Of a stretch of 36,082 nt of DNA, positions 6,310 to 18,000 are shown one piece after another. The position numbers were made by a program, and so were the translations under genes. The notes under the pieces are model-generated. The model saw only the letters and a list, made by a program, of their open reading frames with translations, was not told where the DNA came from and ran no database searches. The stretch spans positions 1 through 36,082 of the forward strand of contig SFVH01000012.1 of the NCBI GenBank assembly GCA_004561555.1, read 5' to 3'. The DNA is from a bacterium (GTDB lineage Bacteria > Bacteroidota > Bacteroidia > Bacteroidales > Muribaculaceae). Numbering within the stretch: the first letter of the stretch is position 1; every line of letters starts with the position of its first letter.

Positions 6310-7176
6310 ATGAAGAAATTGGAATTTTCTAAAATGCACGGAGCAGGCAATGATTATATTTATGTGGACTGCACAAATGATTGCGGCGAAGCCCTTTGGC
6401 TGCTTGCGGAGCGCCTCAGCGACCGACACAAAGGCATAGGTGCCGATGGTTTGGTGCTGATAATGAATTCGGAAATTGCCGATTTCAAGATGCGGATGTT
6501 TAATGCCGACGGTTCGGAAGGCAAGATGTGTGGCAATGCCGCACGGTGTGTCGGCAAATATGTGTATGAAAAGGGTATGACAAAAAAGTCTGTTGTCACG
6601 CTTGAGACACTGTCGGGAGTGAAAGTGCTCGATTTGCATTTAGATGGCGGCAAAGTGGCGAGTGTGACCGTCGACATGGGATGCCCCACATTGGAGGCTG
6701 CCCGCATTCCTGTTAGAGCACAAAATCCCGAAAAAGTGGAATTGTCGACTTCTCAAGGTGTCGTCACCCTCACAGCCGTGTCGATGGGTAATCCCCATGG
6801 TGTGGTATTTTGCAATCTCGATGATGTCGATGTGCATAGATTGGGCAAGGAGTTGGAATGTCATCCGGCGTTTTCCGACCGTGCGAATATTGAGTTTGTC
6901 GAAGTGGAGAATAGCCAAAGGTTGCGGATGCGAGTGTGGGAGCGCGGTAGCGGCGAGACTATGGCGTGTGGCACCGGCGCATGTGCCTCGCTTGTAGCGG
7001 CGGTGATTACAGGCAAGAGCGACCGTAAAGCCGTGTTGCAGCTCCTTGGCGGAGACCTTACAGTGGAATGGCGAGAGGCAGATAATCACGTATATCTCAC
7101 CGGTCCGGCAGAATTTTGTTTTGAGGGAGTGGTGGAATATGAAGAAAAAGAGGTAACTTTGCCATCAAGACAATAA
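6310..7176 (+). CDS. dapF: Diaminopimelate epimerase
   Basis: DapF interconverts LL- and meso-diaminopimelate, supplying meso-DAP for peptidoglycan and lysine in the cytoplasm. The 288-aa product shows KMHGAGNDYIYVD (8-20) and the two catalytic cysteines in their usual contexts: Cys74 in GKMCGNAARC and Cys220 in GETMACGTGACAS. SMGNPHGV (158-165) is the conserved substrate loop. The length is slightly over the typical 270-280 residues. It is the first gene of a plus-strand run; glnN begins 47 nt after its stop with no clear promoter in between, so the two may be co-transcribed. Confidence 0.97.
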   Translation: MKKLEFSKMHGAGNDYIYVDCTNDCGEALWLLAERLSDRHKGIGADGLVLIMNSEIADFKMRMFNADGSEGKMCGNAARCVGKYVYEKGMTKKSVVTLETLSGVKVLDLHLDGGKVASVTVDMGCPTLEAARIPVRAQNPEKVELSTSQGVVTLTAVSMGNPHGVVFCNLDDVDVHRLGKELECHPAFSDRANIEFVEVENSQRLRMRVWERGSGETMACGTGACASLVAAVITGKSDRKAVLQLLGGDLTVEWREADNHVYLTGPAEFCFEGVVEYEEKEVTLPSRQ

Positions 7177-7223
7177 TATAATGATTACAGGTAAAAAAGA
7201 TTAATATAACAACTACAATCGTT

Positions 7224-9413
7224 ATGTCAACACTAAGATTTAAAGTAGTAGAAGAGGCCTACGGTCACAAGCCGGTGGCAGTGGACATCCCCGATTCACG
7301 TCCGAGTGATTATTTTGGAATGTATGTATTTAACCGTGTTCAGATGTACAAATATCTGGATAAAGCCACCTATGATGCACTTGTGTATGCTATCGACAAC
7401 AAGGAGCAGCTCACACGCTCGCTTGCCGATGGTGTGGCTGCCGGCATGAAGCAATGGGCAATGGACCATGGCGCACGCCACTATTCTCACTGGTTTCATC
7501 CCTTGACCGACGGCACCGCCGAGAAGCACGATGGCTTTATAGAGCACGACGGCAAGGGCGGTATGGTGGAAGAATTCACTGGTAAACTGCTCGTGCAACA
7601 AGAACCTGATGCTTCCAGTTTCCCTAATGGCGGTATCCGTAACACTTTTGAAGCTCGCGGCTATTCAGCATGGGACATCTCTTCACCGGCGTTTATCATC
7701 GACCATACACTTTGTATCCCCACAATCTTCATCTCCTACACCGGCGAGTCGCTCGACTATAAGACACCGCTTCTTCGTGCCCTCAACTGTGTAGACAAAG
7801 CCGGAACGGCAGTGGCTCGCTACTTTGATGAAGACGTGAAGCATGTAATCTCCTATCTTGGATGGGAACAGGAATATTTCCTCGTTGATAAATCGCTCTA
7901 TTCGGCACGTCCCGACTTAGTGATGACCGGGCGCACGCTTATGGGGCATGAGAGCGCTAAGAACCAACAGTTGGAAGACCACTATTTCGGCTCTATTCCT
8001 TCGCGTGTGGAAGCCTTTATGCTTGACCTCGAGATTGAGAGCCACAAACTTGGCATTCCGGCAAAAACTCGCCACAACGAGGTTGCCCCCAACCAATTTG
8101 AGATGGCACCTATCTTTGAAGAAACAAATCTTGCCAACGACCATAACCTCCTTTTAATGTCGCTCATCTCAGAGGTGGCACACCGCCATAACTTTGAAGT
8201 GCTCCTCCACGAGAAGCCGTTTGCCGGGGTTAACGGTTCGGGTAAGCATAACAACTGGAGTCTCGGCACCGACACCGGCGCTATGCTCTTCAGCCCGGGC
8301 AAGACACCCAAAGATAACCTCCGATTTATCACCTTCCTTGCCAATGTGATGGCAGCCGTGCAACAGCACAATGCCTTGCTTAAAGCATCAATCTCTTCAG
8401 CAACCAACGAGCATCGTTTGGGAGCCAACGAAGCACCTCCCGCAATCATTTCAATGTTTTTGGGAGCACAGATTACGGAAGTTATCAATCGTTTGCTTAA
8501 TGCCGACCTTGACGATAATATCGCCTTCAACGGCAAAGAGGGCTTAAAGCTCAAAAACGTGTCTCAGATACCGGAGTTGCTTCTCGACAACACCGACCGC
8601 AACCGCACGTCGCCATTCGCCTTCACCGGCAATCGCTTTGAGTTCCGCGCTATCGGTTCGTCAGCCAACTGCGCTTCGGCAATGATTGCATTGAATGCCG
8701 CTGTTGCCGACCAACTTGCCAAGTTTAAGGTGGCAGTCGATGCTCGCATAGCTGCCGGCGAAATTAAGGAGAAAGCCATCCTTGCAGAAGCTAAGGATTT
8801 GCTCGCAGCCAACCAAGCAATCCACTTCGACGGCAACGGATACAGCGACGAATGGAAAGAAGAAGCTGCACGTCGCGGTCTCGACTGCGAAGCCTGTGTG
8901 CCTCGCATCTTCGACGCTTATCTCGCTCCGCAAAGTGTAGAGATGTTTAAAAATACCGGCGTCTTCACCGAAGTGGAGCTTAAGGCTCGCAACGAAGTGA
9001 AGTGGGAGATGTACACCAAGAAATTGCAGATTGAAGCACGAGTGCTCGGCGACCTCGCCATCAATCACATTATCCCCGTTGCCACTCGCTATCAGTCGTT
9101 ATTGCTCGACAATGTGATGAAGATTAAAGCTATCTTTGAAAGCAACGACGATGGTCTTGCCGAACAAGAAAAAGCTACAATCAAGGCTATTGCCGGACAC
9201 ATCTATACCATCAAGGACGAAGTGGCTAAGATGGTGGTAGCGCGCAAGGCGGCTAACAAGGTGGAATGTGAACGTGAAAAAGCAATCCTCTATCACGACA
9301 CCGTGAAGCCGTTAATGGACGTAATCCGCTACCATATCGACAAGCTCGAGCTGATGGTTGACAATGAGATGTGGCCGTTGCCTAAATATAGAGAATTGTT
9401 GTTTATCCGCTAA
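7224..9413 (+). CDS. glnN: Glutamine synthetase type III
   Basis: The 729-aa product has the length and sequence of GSIII enzymes, which make glutamine from glutamate, ammonia and ATP and form large multimers in the cytoplasm. The N-terminal GSIII-specific region contains RPSDYFGMYVFN and GGIRNTFEARGYSAWD. The catalytic core includes GWEQEYFLVDK and the ammonium/glutamate-site segment NGSGKHNNWSLGTDTG near residue 340. It also has RTSPFAFTGNRFEFRA near 460. This is the usual ammonia-assimilating glutamine synthetase of Bacteroidales. It lies between dapF (47 nt upstream) and a PurF-like glutamine amidotransferase (27 nt downstream); the neighbour consumes glutamine, so the order makes metabolic sense. 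Confidence 0.97.
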   Translation: MSTLRFKVVEEAYGHKPVAVDIPDSRPSDYFGMYVFNRVQMYKYLDKATYDALVYAIDNKEQLTRSLADGVAAGMKQWAMDHGARHYSHWFHPLTDGTAEKHDGFIEHDGKGGMVEEFTGKLLVQQEPDASSFPNGGIRNTFEARGYSAWDISSPAFIIDHTLCIPTIFISYTGESLDYKTPLLRALNCVDKAGTAVARYFDEDVKHVISYLGWEQEYFLVDKSLYSARPDLVMTGRTLMGHESAKNQQLEDHYFGSIPSRVEAFMLDLEIESHKLGIPAKTRHNEVAPNQFEMAPIFEETNLANDHNLLLMSLISEVAHRHNFEVLLHEKPFAGVNGSGKHNNWSLGTDTGAMLFSPGKTPKDNLRFITFLANVMAAVQQHNALLKASISSATNEHRLGANEAPPAIISMFLGAQITEVINRLLNADLDDNIAFNGKEGLKLKNVSQIPELLLDNTDRNRTSPFAFTGNRFEFRAIGSSANCASAMIALNAAVADQLAKFKVAVDARIAAGEIKEKAILAEAKDLLAANQAIHFDGNGYSDEWKEEAARRGLDCEACVPRIFDAYLAPQSVEMFKNTGVFTEVELKARNEVKWEMYTKKLQIEARVLGDLAINHIIPVATRYQSLLLDNVMKIKAIFESNDDGLAEQEKATIKAIAGHIYTIKDEVAKMVVARKAANKVECEREKAILYHDTVKPLMDVIRYHIDKLELMVDNEMWPLPKYRELLFIR

Positions 9414-9440
9414 TAATAAGACCGACAATCAGTCTGTTAG

Positions 9441-11315
9441 ATGGAACAAATAAAGCATGAATGTGGAGTGGCGATGATACGGCTGTTAAAGCCGCTTCGC
9501 CACTACTACGATAAATATGGTGCATACACCTACGGCCTCAGCAAGTTGTATCTTCTTATGGAGAAGCAGCACAACCGCGGGCAAGAGGCGGCAGGTATAG
9601 GCTGTGTGAAGCTCGATGTGGAGCCGGGAAATGAGTATATCAATCGTGAGCGAGCCTTAGGCTCCGGTGCCATTCAAGAAATTTTTGATAAGGTAAACCG
9701 CGAGATTGATGCCGCAATGCACCACAACGAACCAATTTCAAGTGTCCCATATATAGGTGAGCTATATATGGGGCATTTGCGTTATAGCACCACCGGTAAG
9801 TCGGGAATGTCTTATGTCCACCCGTTCTTGCGACGCAATAATTGGCGCTCGCGCAACCTTTTGCTGTGTGGCAACTTCAATATGACCAATGTCGACAAGA
9901 TTTTTGAGGAAGTGGTGAGTCAGGGACAACATCCTCGCATCTATGGCGACACGTTTATCATCCTCGAGCAGCTCGGGCATGCGCTGGATATGGAACACGA
10001 CTCCCTATTCAGTAGCTATCGTAAAGAAGGAATCGACGGTGAGCCTTTGGCTCGAAAGATTGAAGACAACTTGTGCCTGCACAACATCCTTAAAGAGAAA
10101 GCAACCTCATGGGATGGTGGCTTTGTGATATGCGGAATGACAGGCTCGGGAGATATGTTTGCCTTACGCGACAGTCAGGGCATCCGTCCGGCATTCTACT
10201 ATCACGACGATGAGATAGTGGTAGTGGCATCCGAACGCCCGGTGATACAGACAGTGATGAATGTGGATGCCGAGAAGGTCGAAGAGCTGACTCCCGGCTC
10301 TGCGCTGATAGTGAATAAAGCCGGATTGTTGCAAGTGAGCGACGTGCTTGGAGAAAAAGACAATCGCCGTTGCTCTTTTGAACGCATATATTTCTCTCGC
10401 GGCTCCGACAAAGATATCTATAAAGAGCGCAAAGCATTGGGCGAAAATATTGTGCCCAACTTGCTCGAAGCTATTGACCACGACTACGACAACACCGTGT
10501 TTTCCTTTATTCCCAACACTGCCGAGGTAGCATTCTACGGGATGATGGAAGGGCTTGAAACGCGACTTATTGCGCGCAAGCGAGAAGCAATAAAACGGCT
10601 TGATGTCAATGCCTCCGACTATGATGAGCGGTTGTCGGCGATACTCAGCCATCGCTTGCGACGAGAAAAAATTGCTATCAAGGACATCAAGTTGCGCACC
10701 TTTATTGCCGAAGGGTCATCGCGCAACGACCTTGCCGCTCACGTCTATGATGTGACTTATGGTGTGGTAAAACCGGGCGACAATCTTGTGGTGATTGACG
10801 ATAGCATAGTGCGCGGCACCACCCTCAAGCAGTCGATTATCCGTATGCTCGACCGCTTACACCCCAAAAAGATTGTCATCGTGTCGTCGTCGCCGCAAGT
10901 GCGTTATCCCGACTGCTACGGCATCGATATGTCGCGTATGAGTGAATTTATCGCCTTCCGTGCCGCTATCGAATTACTCAAAGATAGAGGTATGCAAGAG
11001 GTGATTGATGCCACTTATAAAGAATGTCGGCGACAGTTGTCATTGCCTATGGAGGAGATGAATAATGCTGTGAAGCGCATTTATGAGCCGTTTTCCGACA
11101 TAGATATTTCTCGCAAGATGGCTGAGATGCTCACTCCGAAGGGTGTGAATGCCAAAGTGGAAATAGTGTATCAAACCATTGAGGGATTGCATCATTCCAT
11201 TACGAGTTGTCCCGGTGATTGGTATTTCTCCGGCGATTATCCCACTCCCGGTGGTAACCGCCTTGTGAATCAAGCCTTCGTGAATTATTATGAGGGCAAT
11301 GCCGACAAGCGCTAA
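9441..11315 (+). CDS. PurF-like class II glutamine amidotransferase / phosphoribosyltransferase
   Basis: The 624-aa protein joins an Ntn-type class II glutaminase domain (about 8-290) to a phosphoribosyltransferase domain. The probable catalytic Cys is Cys8 in HECGVAMI; PurF proteins expose this Cys by cleaving a short N-terminal leader. QHNRGQEAAGIG and GHLRYSTTGKSG are glutaminase signatures. The PRPP loop VVIDDSIVRGTTLKQS lies near residues 447-462. It is longer than standard PurF (about 470-500 aa): there is a charged insertion (about 370-410) before RTFIAEGSSRND and a C-terminal extension of about 100 residues. Homologs are commonly annotated as amidophosphoribosyltransferase (purine step 1). 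Bacteroidales often carry a separate canonical PurF, so the exact substrate is less sure. Confidence 0.8.
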   Translation: MEQIKHECGVAMIRLLKPLRHYYDKYGAYTYGLSKLYLLMEKQHNRGQEAAGIGCVKLDVEPGNEYINRERALGSGAIQEIFDKVNREIDAAMHHNEPISSVPYIGELYMGHLRYSTTGKSGMSYVHPFLRRNNWRSRNLLLCGNFNMTNVDKIFEEVVSQGQHPRIYGDTFIILEQLGHALDMEHDSLFSSYRKEGIDGEPLARKIEDNLCLHNILKEKATSWDGGFVICGMTGSGDMFALRDSQGIRPAFYYHDDEIVVVASERPVIQTVMNVDAEKVEELTPGSALIVNKAGLLQVSDVLGEKDNRRCSFERIYFSRGSDKDIYKERKALGENIVPNLLEAIDHDYDNTVFSFIPNTAEVAFYGMMEGLETRLIARKREAIKRLDVNASDYDERLSAILSHRLRREKIAIKDIKLRTFIAEGSSRNDLAAHVYDVTYGVVKPGDNLVVIDDSIVRGTTLKQSIIRMLDRLHPKKIVIVSSSPQVRYPDCYGIDMSRMSEFIAFRAAIELLKDRGMQEVIDATYKECRRQLSLPMEEMNNAVKRIYEPFSDIDISRKMAEMLTPKGVNAKVEIVYQTIEGLHHSITSCPGDWYFSGDYPTPGGNRLVNQAFVNYYEGNADKR

Positions 11316-11339
11316 GTATTTGTGTTGATAGTAAAAAGC

Positions 11340-11373
11340 AGTCAAATTCATTGTGCAATCAATGGATTTGACT
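11340..11373 (+). terminator. Hairpin (probable terminator) between the PurF-like gene and ruvA
   Basis: AGTCAAATTCATTG (11340-11353) and CAATGGATTTGACT (11360-11373) form a 14-bp stem with one G-U pair and a 6-nt loop, followed by ACTTTTGTATTATT. It begins 25 nt after the PurF-like stop. The right arm runs into the -7 box of the ruvA promoter, so it could also act as an operator-like palindrome. Confidence 0.6.
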
Positions 11374-11380
11374 ACTTTTG
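11351..11380 (+). promoter_or_regulatory. Bacteroidota-type promoter for ruvA-sprA
   Basis: TTG (11351-11353) is followed after 19 nt by TACTTTTG (11373-11380). The predicted start is near 11385, about 30 nt before the ruvA ATG. The -33 element is inside the left arm of the preceding hairpin. Confidence 0.65.
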
Positions 11381-11414
11381 TATTATTAATGCAACTTAAT
11401 TTCGAGCAACGATT

Positions 11415-11996
11415 ATGATAGAGTATTTGAATGGCGAATTGACGGAGATTACACCTACTTATGCCGTTTTGGAATGTGGAGGTGTAGGTTATTTTTTAAA
11501 TATTTCGCTTAATTGCTACACTAAAATACAAAACACTAAACAGATTAAGCTATACGTCTGCGAGTCAATCCGTGAAGATGCCCATGTGCTTTATGGATTT
11601 GCCGACCGCCCGGAGAGAGAGCTGTTTATGCTACTCATCACCGTGTCGGGGGTGGGTCCCAACACCGCACGGATGATATTGTCGGCTTTTACCGTTGCCG
11701 ACTTGCAGGGCGTGATAGCCACCGGCAATGTCAATATGCTTAAAGCGGTGAAAGGCATAGGCATAAAAACGGCACAACGCATAATTGTTGACCTCAAAGA
11801 TAAAATAAATCAAGGAGATAATCCGTTAATACTACAATTGGAAAACAATTCGGAGGCTTACGATGAAGCTGTGTCGGCTCTCATAATGCTGGGCTTCCCC
11901 AAGGCGGCTGTGCAGAAGACTGTGGGTAAACTGTTGAAAGACAGCCCTGTAGAAACAGCCGAAAGCTTGATTAAGAAGGCTCTCAAGTTGTTGTAG
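11415..11996 (+). CDS. ruvA: Holliday junction branch migration protein RuvA
   Basis: RuvA binds four-way junctions as a tetramer and positions the RuvB motor during recombination repair. The 193-aa product has the OB-fold N-terminus (MIEYLNGELTEITPTYAVLECGGVGYFL). Two helix-hairpin-helix motifs are visible: LLITVSGVGPNTARMIL at about 75-91 and LKAVKGIGIKTAQRIIVDLK at about 111-130. The C-terminal domain III (YDEAVSALIMLGFPKAAVQK) contacts RuvB. The length is typical. sprA starts 54 nt downstream with no separate promoter seen; ruvA-sprA adjacency is known from other Bacteroidota. Confidence 0.96.
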   Translation: MIEYLNGELTEITPTYAVLECGGVGYFLNISLNCYTKIQNTKQIKLYVCESIREDAHVLYGFADRPERELFMLLITVSGVGPNTARMILSAFTVADLQGVIATGNVNMLKAVKGIGIKTAQRIIVDLKDKINQGDNPLILQLENNSEAYDEAVSALIMLGFPKAAVQKTVGKLLKDSPVETAESLIKKALKLL

Positions 11997-12050
11997 GGTC
12001 GTAGCTCACAATATGAGAGTGGCAGGTTTTTTGAGGATTAACAACTTCGG

Positions 12051-15000
12051 ATGAAAAATAGAGAGACGAAGAAATATTTTTGGACCACGATGGCATTGAT
12101 GGTGGCATGCTTTGCCGCTCATTTCATTGGTTATGCGCAGCACAAGAAAAACGAGGTTGCGCAACCACCGGTGATTTTTGCCGGACGTAGCAATTCTGCT
12201 GACAGCTCCTCTCTGCACTATCCCGTAAAGCCTACAGTTACTCCCGGCTACGATGAGCTCCTTGCTCCCGGGCGACAGGCAATCGACTTGAAGGACCCCT
12301 CAAATATTAAGACGGAAGCCGTATATGATTACGAAACCGATACTTATGTGATACACACCAAGGTGGGCGACCGCGAAATCACCACCCCATTCATTCTTTC
12401 TTCTGCGGCCTACAACAATATGGAGCTGCGTAACTCAATGATTGAATATTATCGCAAGCGCAACAGCGAGTCTTTTGAGGGAAAGAGCAAGAATAAGTTT
12501 AATATCTTCGATATGAATTTTGCCCTCGGACCGTTGGAGAAGGTGTTTGGCCCCGGTGGTGTGAAGCTCAAGACTCAAGGGTCGGTAAAGGTGACTATGG
12601 GAGTGAAATCCAATAAAACCGACAACCCCGCTCTTCCGGCGAGTGCTCGCAGAAAAACTTATTTCGACTTCGACCAAAAAATCCAAGCCACAGTCGACGC
12701 TTCGGTGGGGTCGAAGATGAAATTTAATATGAGTTATAACACCGACGCAACTTTCGACTTCGACTCCAAAAATCTCAAATTGAAATATGAGGGGGAGGAA
12801 GATGAAATAATTAAAAGTATAGAAGCAGGTAATGTGTCGATGACCACCGGCTCTTCGTTGATAAAGGGTAGTACGGCGCTCTTCGGCTTGAAGACCACGT
12901 TGCAGTTTGGAAAACTGACTCTCACGGCTCTCGCCTCGCAACAAAATTCGGAAACCAAGACCGTTAATTCAAAGGGAGGATCGCAGACCACTGAATTCAC
13001 GATTAATGCAGATGAATATGACAAAAATCGTCATTTCTTCCTCAGCCATTATTTCCGTGACAATTACGACCGTTTTGCCTCCAAACTGCCTTATGTGTCG
13101 TCGGGCATCAACATCACGCGCATCGAAGTGTGGGTCACCAATCAGCGAGGCACCTACAATGAAGCGCGCCACTTGGTTAGCTTTATGGACCTTGCCGAAG
13201 ACACTCACCTACAAAGCAAACATTGGCAGCCCGACCCGTCAATGGTGGTGCCTTGCAACAGCTCCAACAATCTGCTCTCTGAAGTTAAATCCATTTATCC
13301 CGGTTCTCGCGATATATCGCAAGTGACCACCGTGCTCGAGCCTCTGTCGGCTTACGGCATTGAAGGAGGTCGCGATTATGAGAAGGTGGAGAGTGCGCGT
13401 CTGTTGAGTGCGTCGGAATATAAGCTTAACGCCTCTCTCGGTTATATATCGCTCACTTCAGCACTCAATGCCGACGAGGTGCTTGCCGTGGCTTATGAAT
13501 ATACCTATCAAGGGAAGGTGTATCAAGTGGGCGAATTTTCAAGCGATGTGACTGATTCCGGGCAAGCTCTTTATGTGAAGATGCTCAAAGGCTCCACAGT
13601 GTCGCCGCAATATGCCAACTGGGACCTCATGATGAAAAATGTCTATTCGCTCGGTGCATATCAAATACAGAAAAACAAGTTTCGCTTAAATGTGAAATAT
13701 CTGAGCGATTCCACCGGTACGACGGTGCAATATTTACCTGCCGACCCTATTCGCAACAAACCGTTGATACAAGTGCTCAATGTAGACCGTCTCGACTCTA
13801 ACAACGAGAACCACCCCGACGGCTTCTACGACTTTATCGAAGGATATACTATCATTGCCGCTCAAGGCAAGGTGATTTTCCCGGTGGTAGAGCCGTTTGG
13901 TAGTTATCTGGAGAGTCAACTATCTAATAAAGCCGATGCCGAGAGGTATTGCTATCATGAGCTGTATGACTCCACGCTCACTGTGGCGCGACAGTTTCAA
14001 GACAAAAACAAATTTATCCTTACCGGCGAATATCAAGCATCGTCAGGCTCCACTATCAAGCTAAATGCTATGAATGTGCCTCGCGGCTCAGTGGTGGTCA
14101 CTGCCGGAGGGGTGACACTCACCGAAAACTCCGACTATACCGTCGACTATAATATGGGTACGGTGACTATCACCAACCAAAGCATCATCGACTCGGGTGC
14201 AAACATCTCGGTGTCGCTCGAAAATCAGTCGATGTATAGCACACAGCGCAAGACACTCGTCGGACTTGATATGAATTATGCCTTCAACAAGGATTTTAAT
14301 ATCGGTGCCACATTGATGCATTTCTCGGAGAAGCCTCTCACTGAAAAGGTGGCTCTCGGTGACGAACTTATCAACAACACTATTTGGGGCATGAATTTGT
14401 CGTACAACACCAAATTCATGTGGCTCACCAACTTGCTCAACGCTATCCCCACGGTCAATGCTTCTGCCCCGTCAACGCTCAATGTCAAGGGCGAGTTTGC
14501 ACAACTCATCCCCCATAAGAAGACCACTGGTAGCAATAGTGGCAGCTCATATCTCGACGATTTTGAGACTTCGCAAAACACCATCGATATTCGTTCGCCG
14601 TATTCGTGGTTTTTGGCTTCCACACCTCTTGACCCCAACGGAGGTATGTTTCCCGAAGCAGCGTTGTCAAATAATGTGGATTATGGTAAGAATCGTGCCC
14701 TCCTGGCGTGGTACTATGTAGACCGTATGTTCACTCAGAAGAATTCTTCGTTGTGTCCGGCATATATCAAAAACGACAAGGAGCAGATGTCAAGTCCGTA
14801 TGTGCGTGAGGTGACTACTCATGAAATATGGCCCAACCGCGAACTTAACTACGGCGAGGCTTCGGCGATACAAACGCTCAACCTGTCGTTTTATCCCACA
14901 GAGCGTGGACCTTATAACCTTGATGCTACCAATATCGATGCCAATTTCAATCTCCTTAATCCGGAAAAGCGGTGGGGTGGCATTATGCGTAAGCTCGACA

Positions 15001-18000
15001 ACACCAACTTTGAGACCTCCAACATTGAATATATCCAATTTTGGATGATGGACCCCTTCGCCGTAACCGAAGAAAACAATCCCGGTGGTGACCTCTACTT
15101 TAACCTCGGCGAATTGAGCGAAGATATCTTGAAAGACGGTTATAAATCGTATGAAAACGGTATGCCCGTTGATGGTAATCCCGAAGGTAAGACTCGCGAA
15201 ACGGTGTGGGGACGTGTGCCCTTGGAGACGTCGCTCACCTATGCGTTTGACAATACCAACGGTGCACGCAAAAACCAAGATGTCGGGTTAAACGGCTTGT
15301 CGACGGAGCAAGAGTTTGCCTTTTCCACTTATAGCGATTACCTCAATCAGCTTCGTACCAAGCTGTCGCCGGAGAAGATTGCAGAGATGGAAGACGACCA
15401 ATTCTCGCCGTTTAATGACCCCGCCGGCGACAACTACCACTATTATCGCGGCTATGACTACGACGAAGGTCGCCTCTCTATCCTCGAGCGTTACAAGCAC
15501 TACAACGGCACCGAAGGCAACTCTCTTGGTGATAATGATGAGAAAGACGGGTTATATCAGTCGTCGCGTAGTGTGCCTGATGTGGAGGACATCAATCAAG
15601 ATAATACGCTCAACGAATACGAGCGCTACTACCAATATCACATCTCCTTGCGTCCGGAAGATATGGTGGTGGGAAAAAACTATATCACCGACAAGCAAGT
15701 GTCGACAGTCCTTCTCGCCAACGGCACCAAGCCGGAAATCACTTGGTATCAGTTTAAGATACCTTTGCATGAATATGAAAAAGTGGTAGGCTCGATTTCC
15801 GATTTCTCAACGATTCGCTTTATGCGTATGTTTATGACCGGATTCAAGCAAGCCACCCACTTGCGCTTTGCCACGATGGAACTTGTGCGCGGCGATTGGC
15901 GTGCTTATAATTATAACCTTAACTCTCGGGCCGATGCTCCTGCCGAAGGCACTCTTTCTACTTCGGTGGTAAATATTGAGGAGAATGCCGGACGAGAGCC
16001 GGTGAATTATGTGTTGCCACCGGGAGTAAATCGTATTGTCGACCCGGGACAGTCGCAAATCACTCAGCTCAACGAGCAGTCGATGTCGATGAAAGTGACC
16101 GACTTGAAAGCCGGGGATGCTCGCGGTGTGTATAAAAACACGGCAATGGACCTTCGCATCTACAAGCGTCTACAACTGTTCACCCATGCCGAACGCCTTA
16201 TTGAAGATGTGGCAGGCGAACTCAAAGATGGCGACCTATCGGTGTTCTTGCGTTTGGGCACCGACATAAAAAATAATTACTATGAGTATGAGGTGCCGTT
16301 GAAGCTCACCCCTCCCGGACATTACAACACTTATAACAGCACCGACCAATATGCTGTGTGGCCCGAAGCCAACTTTATGGATATCAACCTCAGCGTGTTC
16401 ACCGACTTGAAGAAAGACCGCAACCGCTCAAAACATGAAGAGGGTAGCGGGGTGAGCAATCTCACCGTATTCACCGCTCACGACCCCAATCACGAGGCTA
16501 ACCGTGTGAGTGTGCTCGGCAATCCGTCGTTGAGTGATGTGAGGGTGGTGATGATTGGTGTGCGCAATAATTCAGACCGTGAAAAAAGTGGTGAGGTGTG
16601 GGTTAATGAGCTTAAAGTGACCGACTTCGACGAAGATGGTGGTTGGGCGGCCAAAGGTACGGTCAATTTGGGTATTTCCGACATTGCTACCCTGAATTTT
16701 GGAGGTCATATCGAAACCGTGGGATTCGGTAATGTCGACCAAAGTTTGTCGTCGCGCCGCATGGATGATTATAAGCAGTATAACATTGCTTTACAGGTGG
16801 ATATGGGGCGCTTTATGCCCGATGTGCTTAAGCTCAAAGCTCCGGTCTATTATTCGGTGTCGAAAGAAAAAATTTCGCCCAAATATAATCCTCTTGACCA
16901 AGATATCCTCTTGAAAGATGCTCTCGACGAGGCTGCAACCAAGGAGGAACGTGACTCCATCAGCAATTATGCCATCGAAACAGCTACGGTGAAGAGTTTC
17001 AGTGTTTCGGGATTTAATTTCGGTGTGAAGAGTAAGCTTCCGATGCCGTGGGACCCTGCCAACTTTACGCTTAATTTCTCCTTCAATAAGCAAGAAAATA
17101 TCTCACCGACAGTGGAATATGAGCACATCAACGACTATCGCGGCAGTTTGCAATATGCCTACAACCCGGCATTCAAGCCGTGGAAGCCTTTCAACTCGCT
17201 CAAGAGCAAGTCGAAGAATGCTAAATTTTTAAAAGATTGGGAACTATCGTATTTCCCGACATCGCTCAATTTCACCACCAACATCACTCGCTACTACTAT
17301 GAGCTTCAGTCGCGCAACGAAGCCGATGTGGAGGTCGACGTGCCGGTGTCGGTGAGCAAGAATTTCTATTGGGACCGCAAATTTGCCATTACTTGGAATC
17401 TCACCAAAACGCTGTCGCTGTCGTTTAATTCCAACACCCTTGCTCGCATCGAGGAGGCGATGGGTGCGGTAAATAAAAAACTATTCCCCGACGAATATCG
17501 CAACTGGAAAGATACGGTGATGAACAGCATCCGCGACTTCGGCACACCGTGGAACTATTCGCAGTCGTTTACCGCCTCCTATAAGGCGCCTTTCAGCAAA
17601 ATCCCATTCCTTGACTATCTTAACGGAAACATAAGTTATAATGCCACCTATCGTTGGGAGCGCGGTGCCAACCTCGCCGATGAGGTGGTGGGCAACTCTA
17701 TTGCCAACAATGCTGTGTGGAATCTCGACTCGAAAATCAATTTCGAGACGCTTTATAACAAAAATAAATATCTGAAAAACGTAAATAAGCGTTTCTCTTC
17801 AAATAGTCGCACCGGGAAGGAGAAAGAAAAGAAACCGCGCAAGTTTCAACGCACCTATCAGCTCAAAGACACGCTGATAGAGGTGAAACATAATTTGCGC
17901 ACAAAGAAAGTGAAGGTCAGTGCCACCACTCTCGATGGCAAGCCGTTTAGCTTAAAAACAAAGGTCGTCGACGACAACACCTTGCAAATCCTCACCACAG

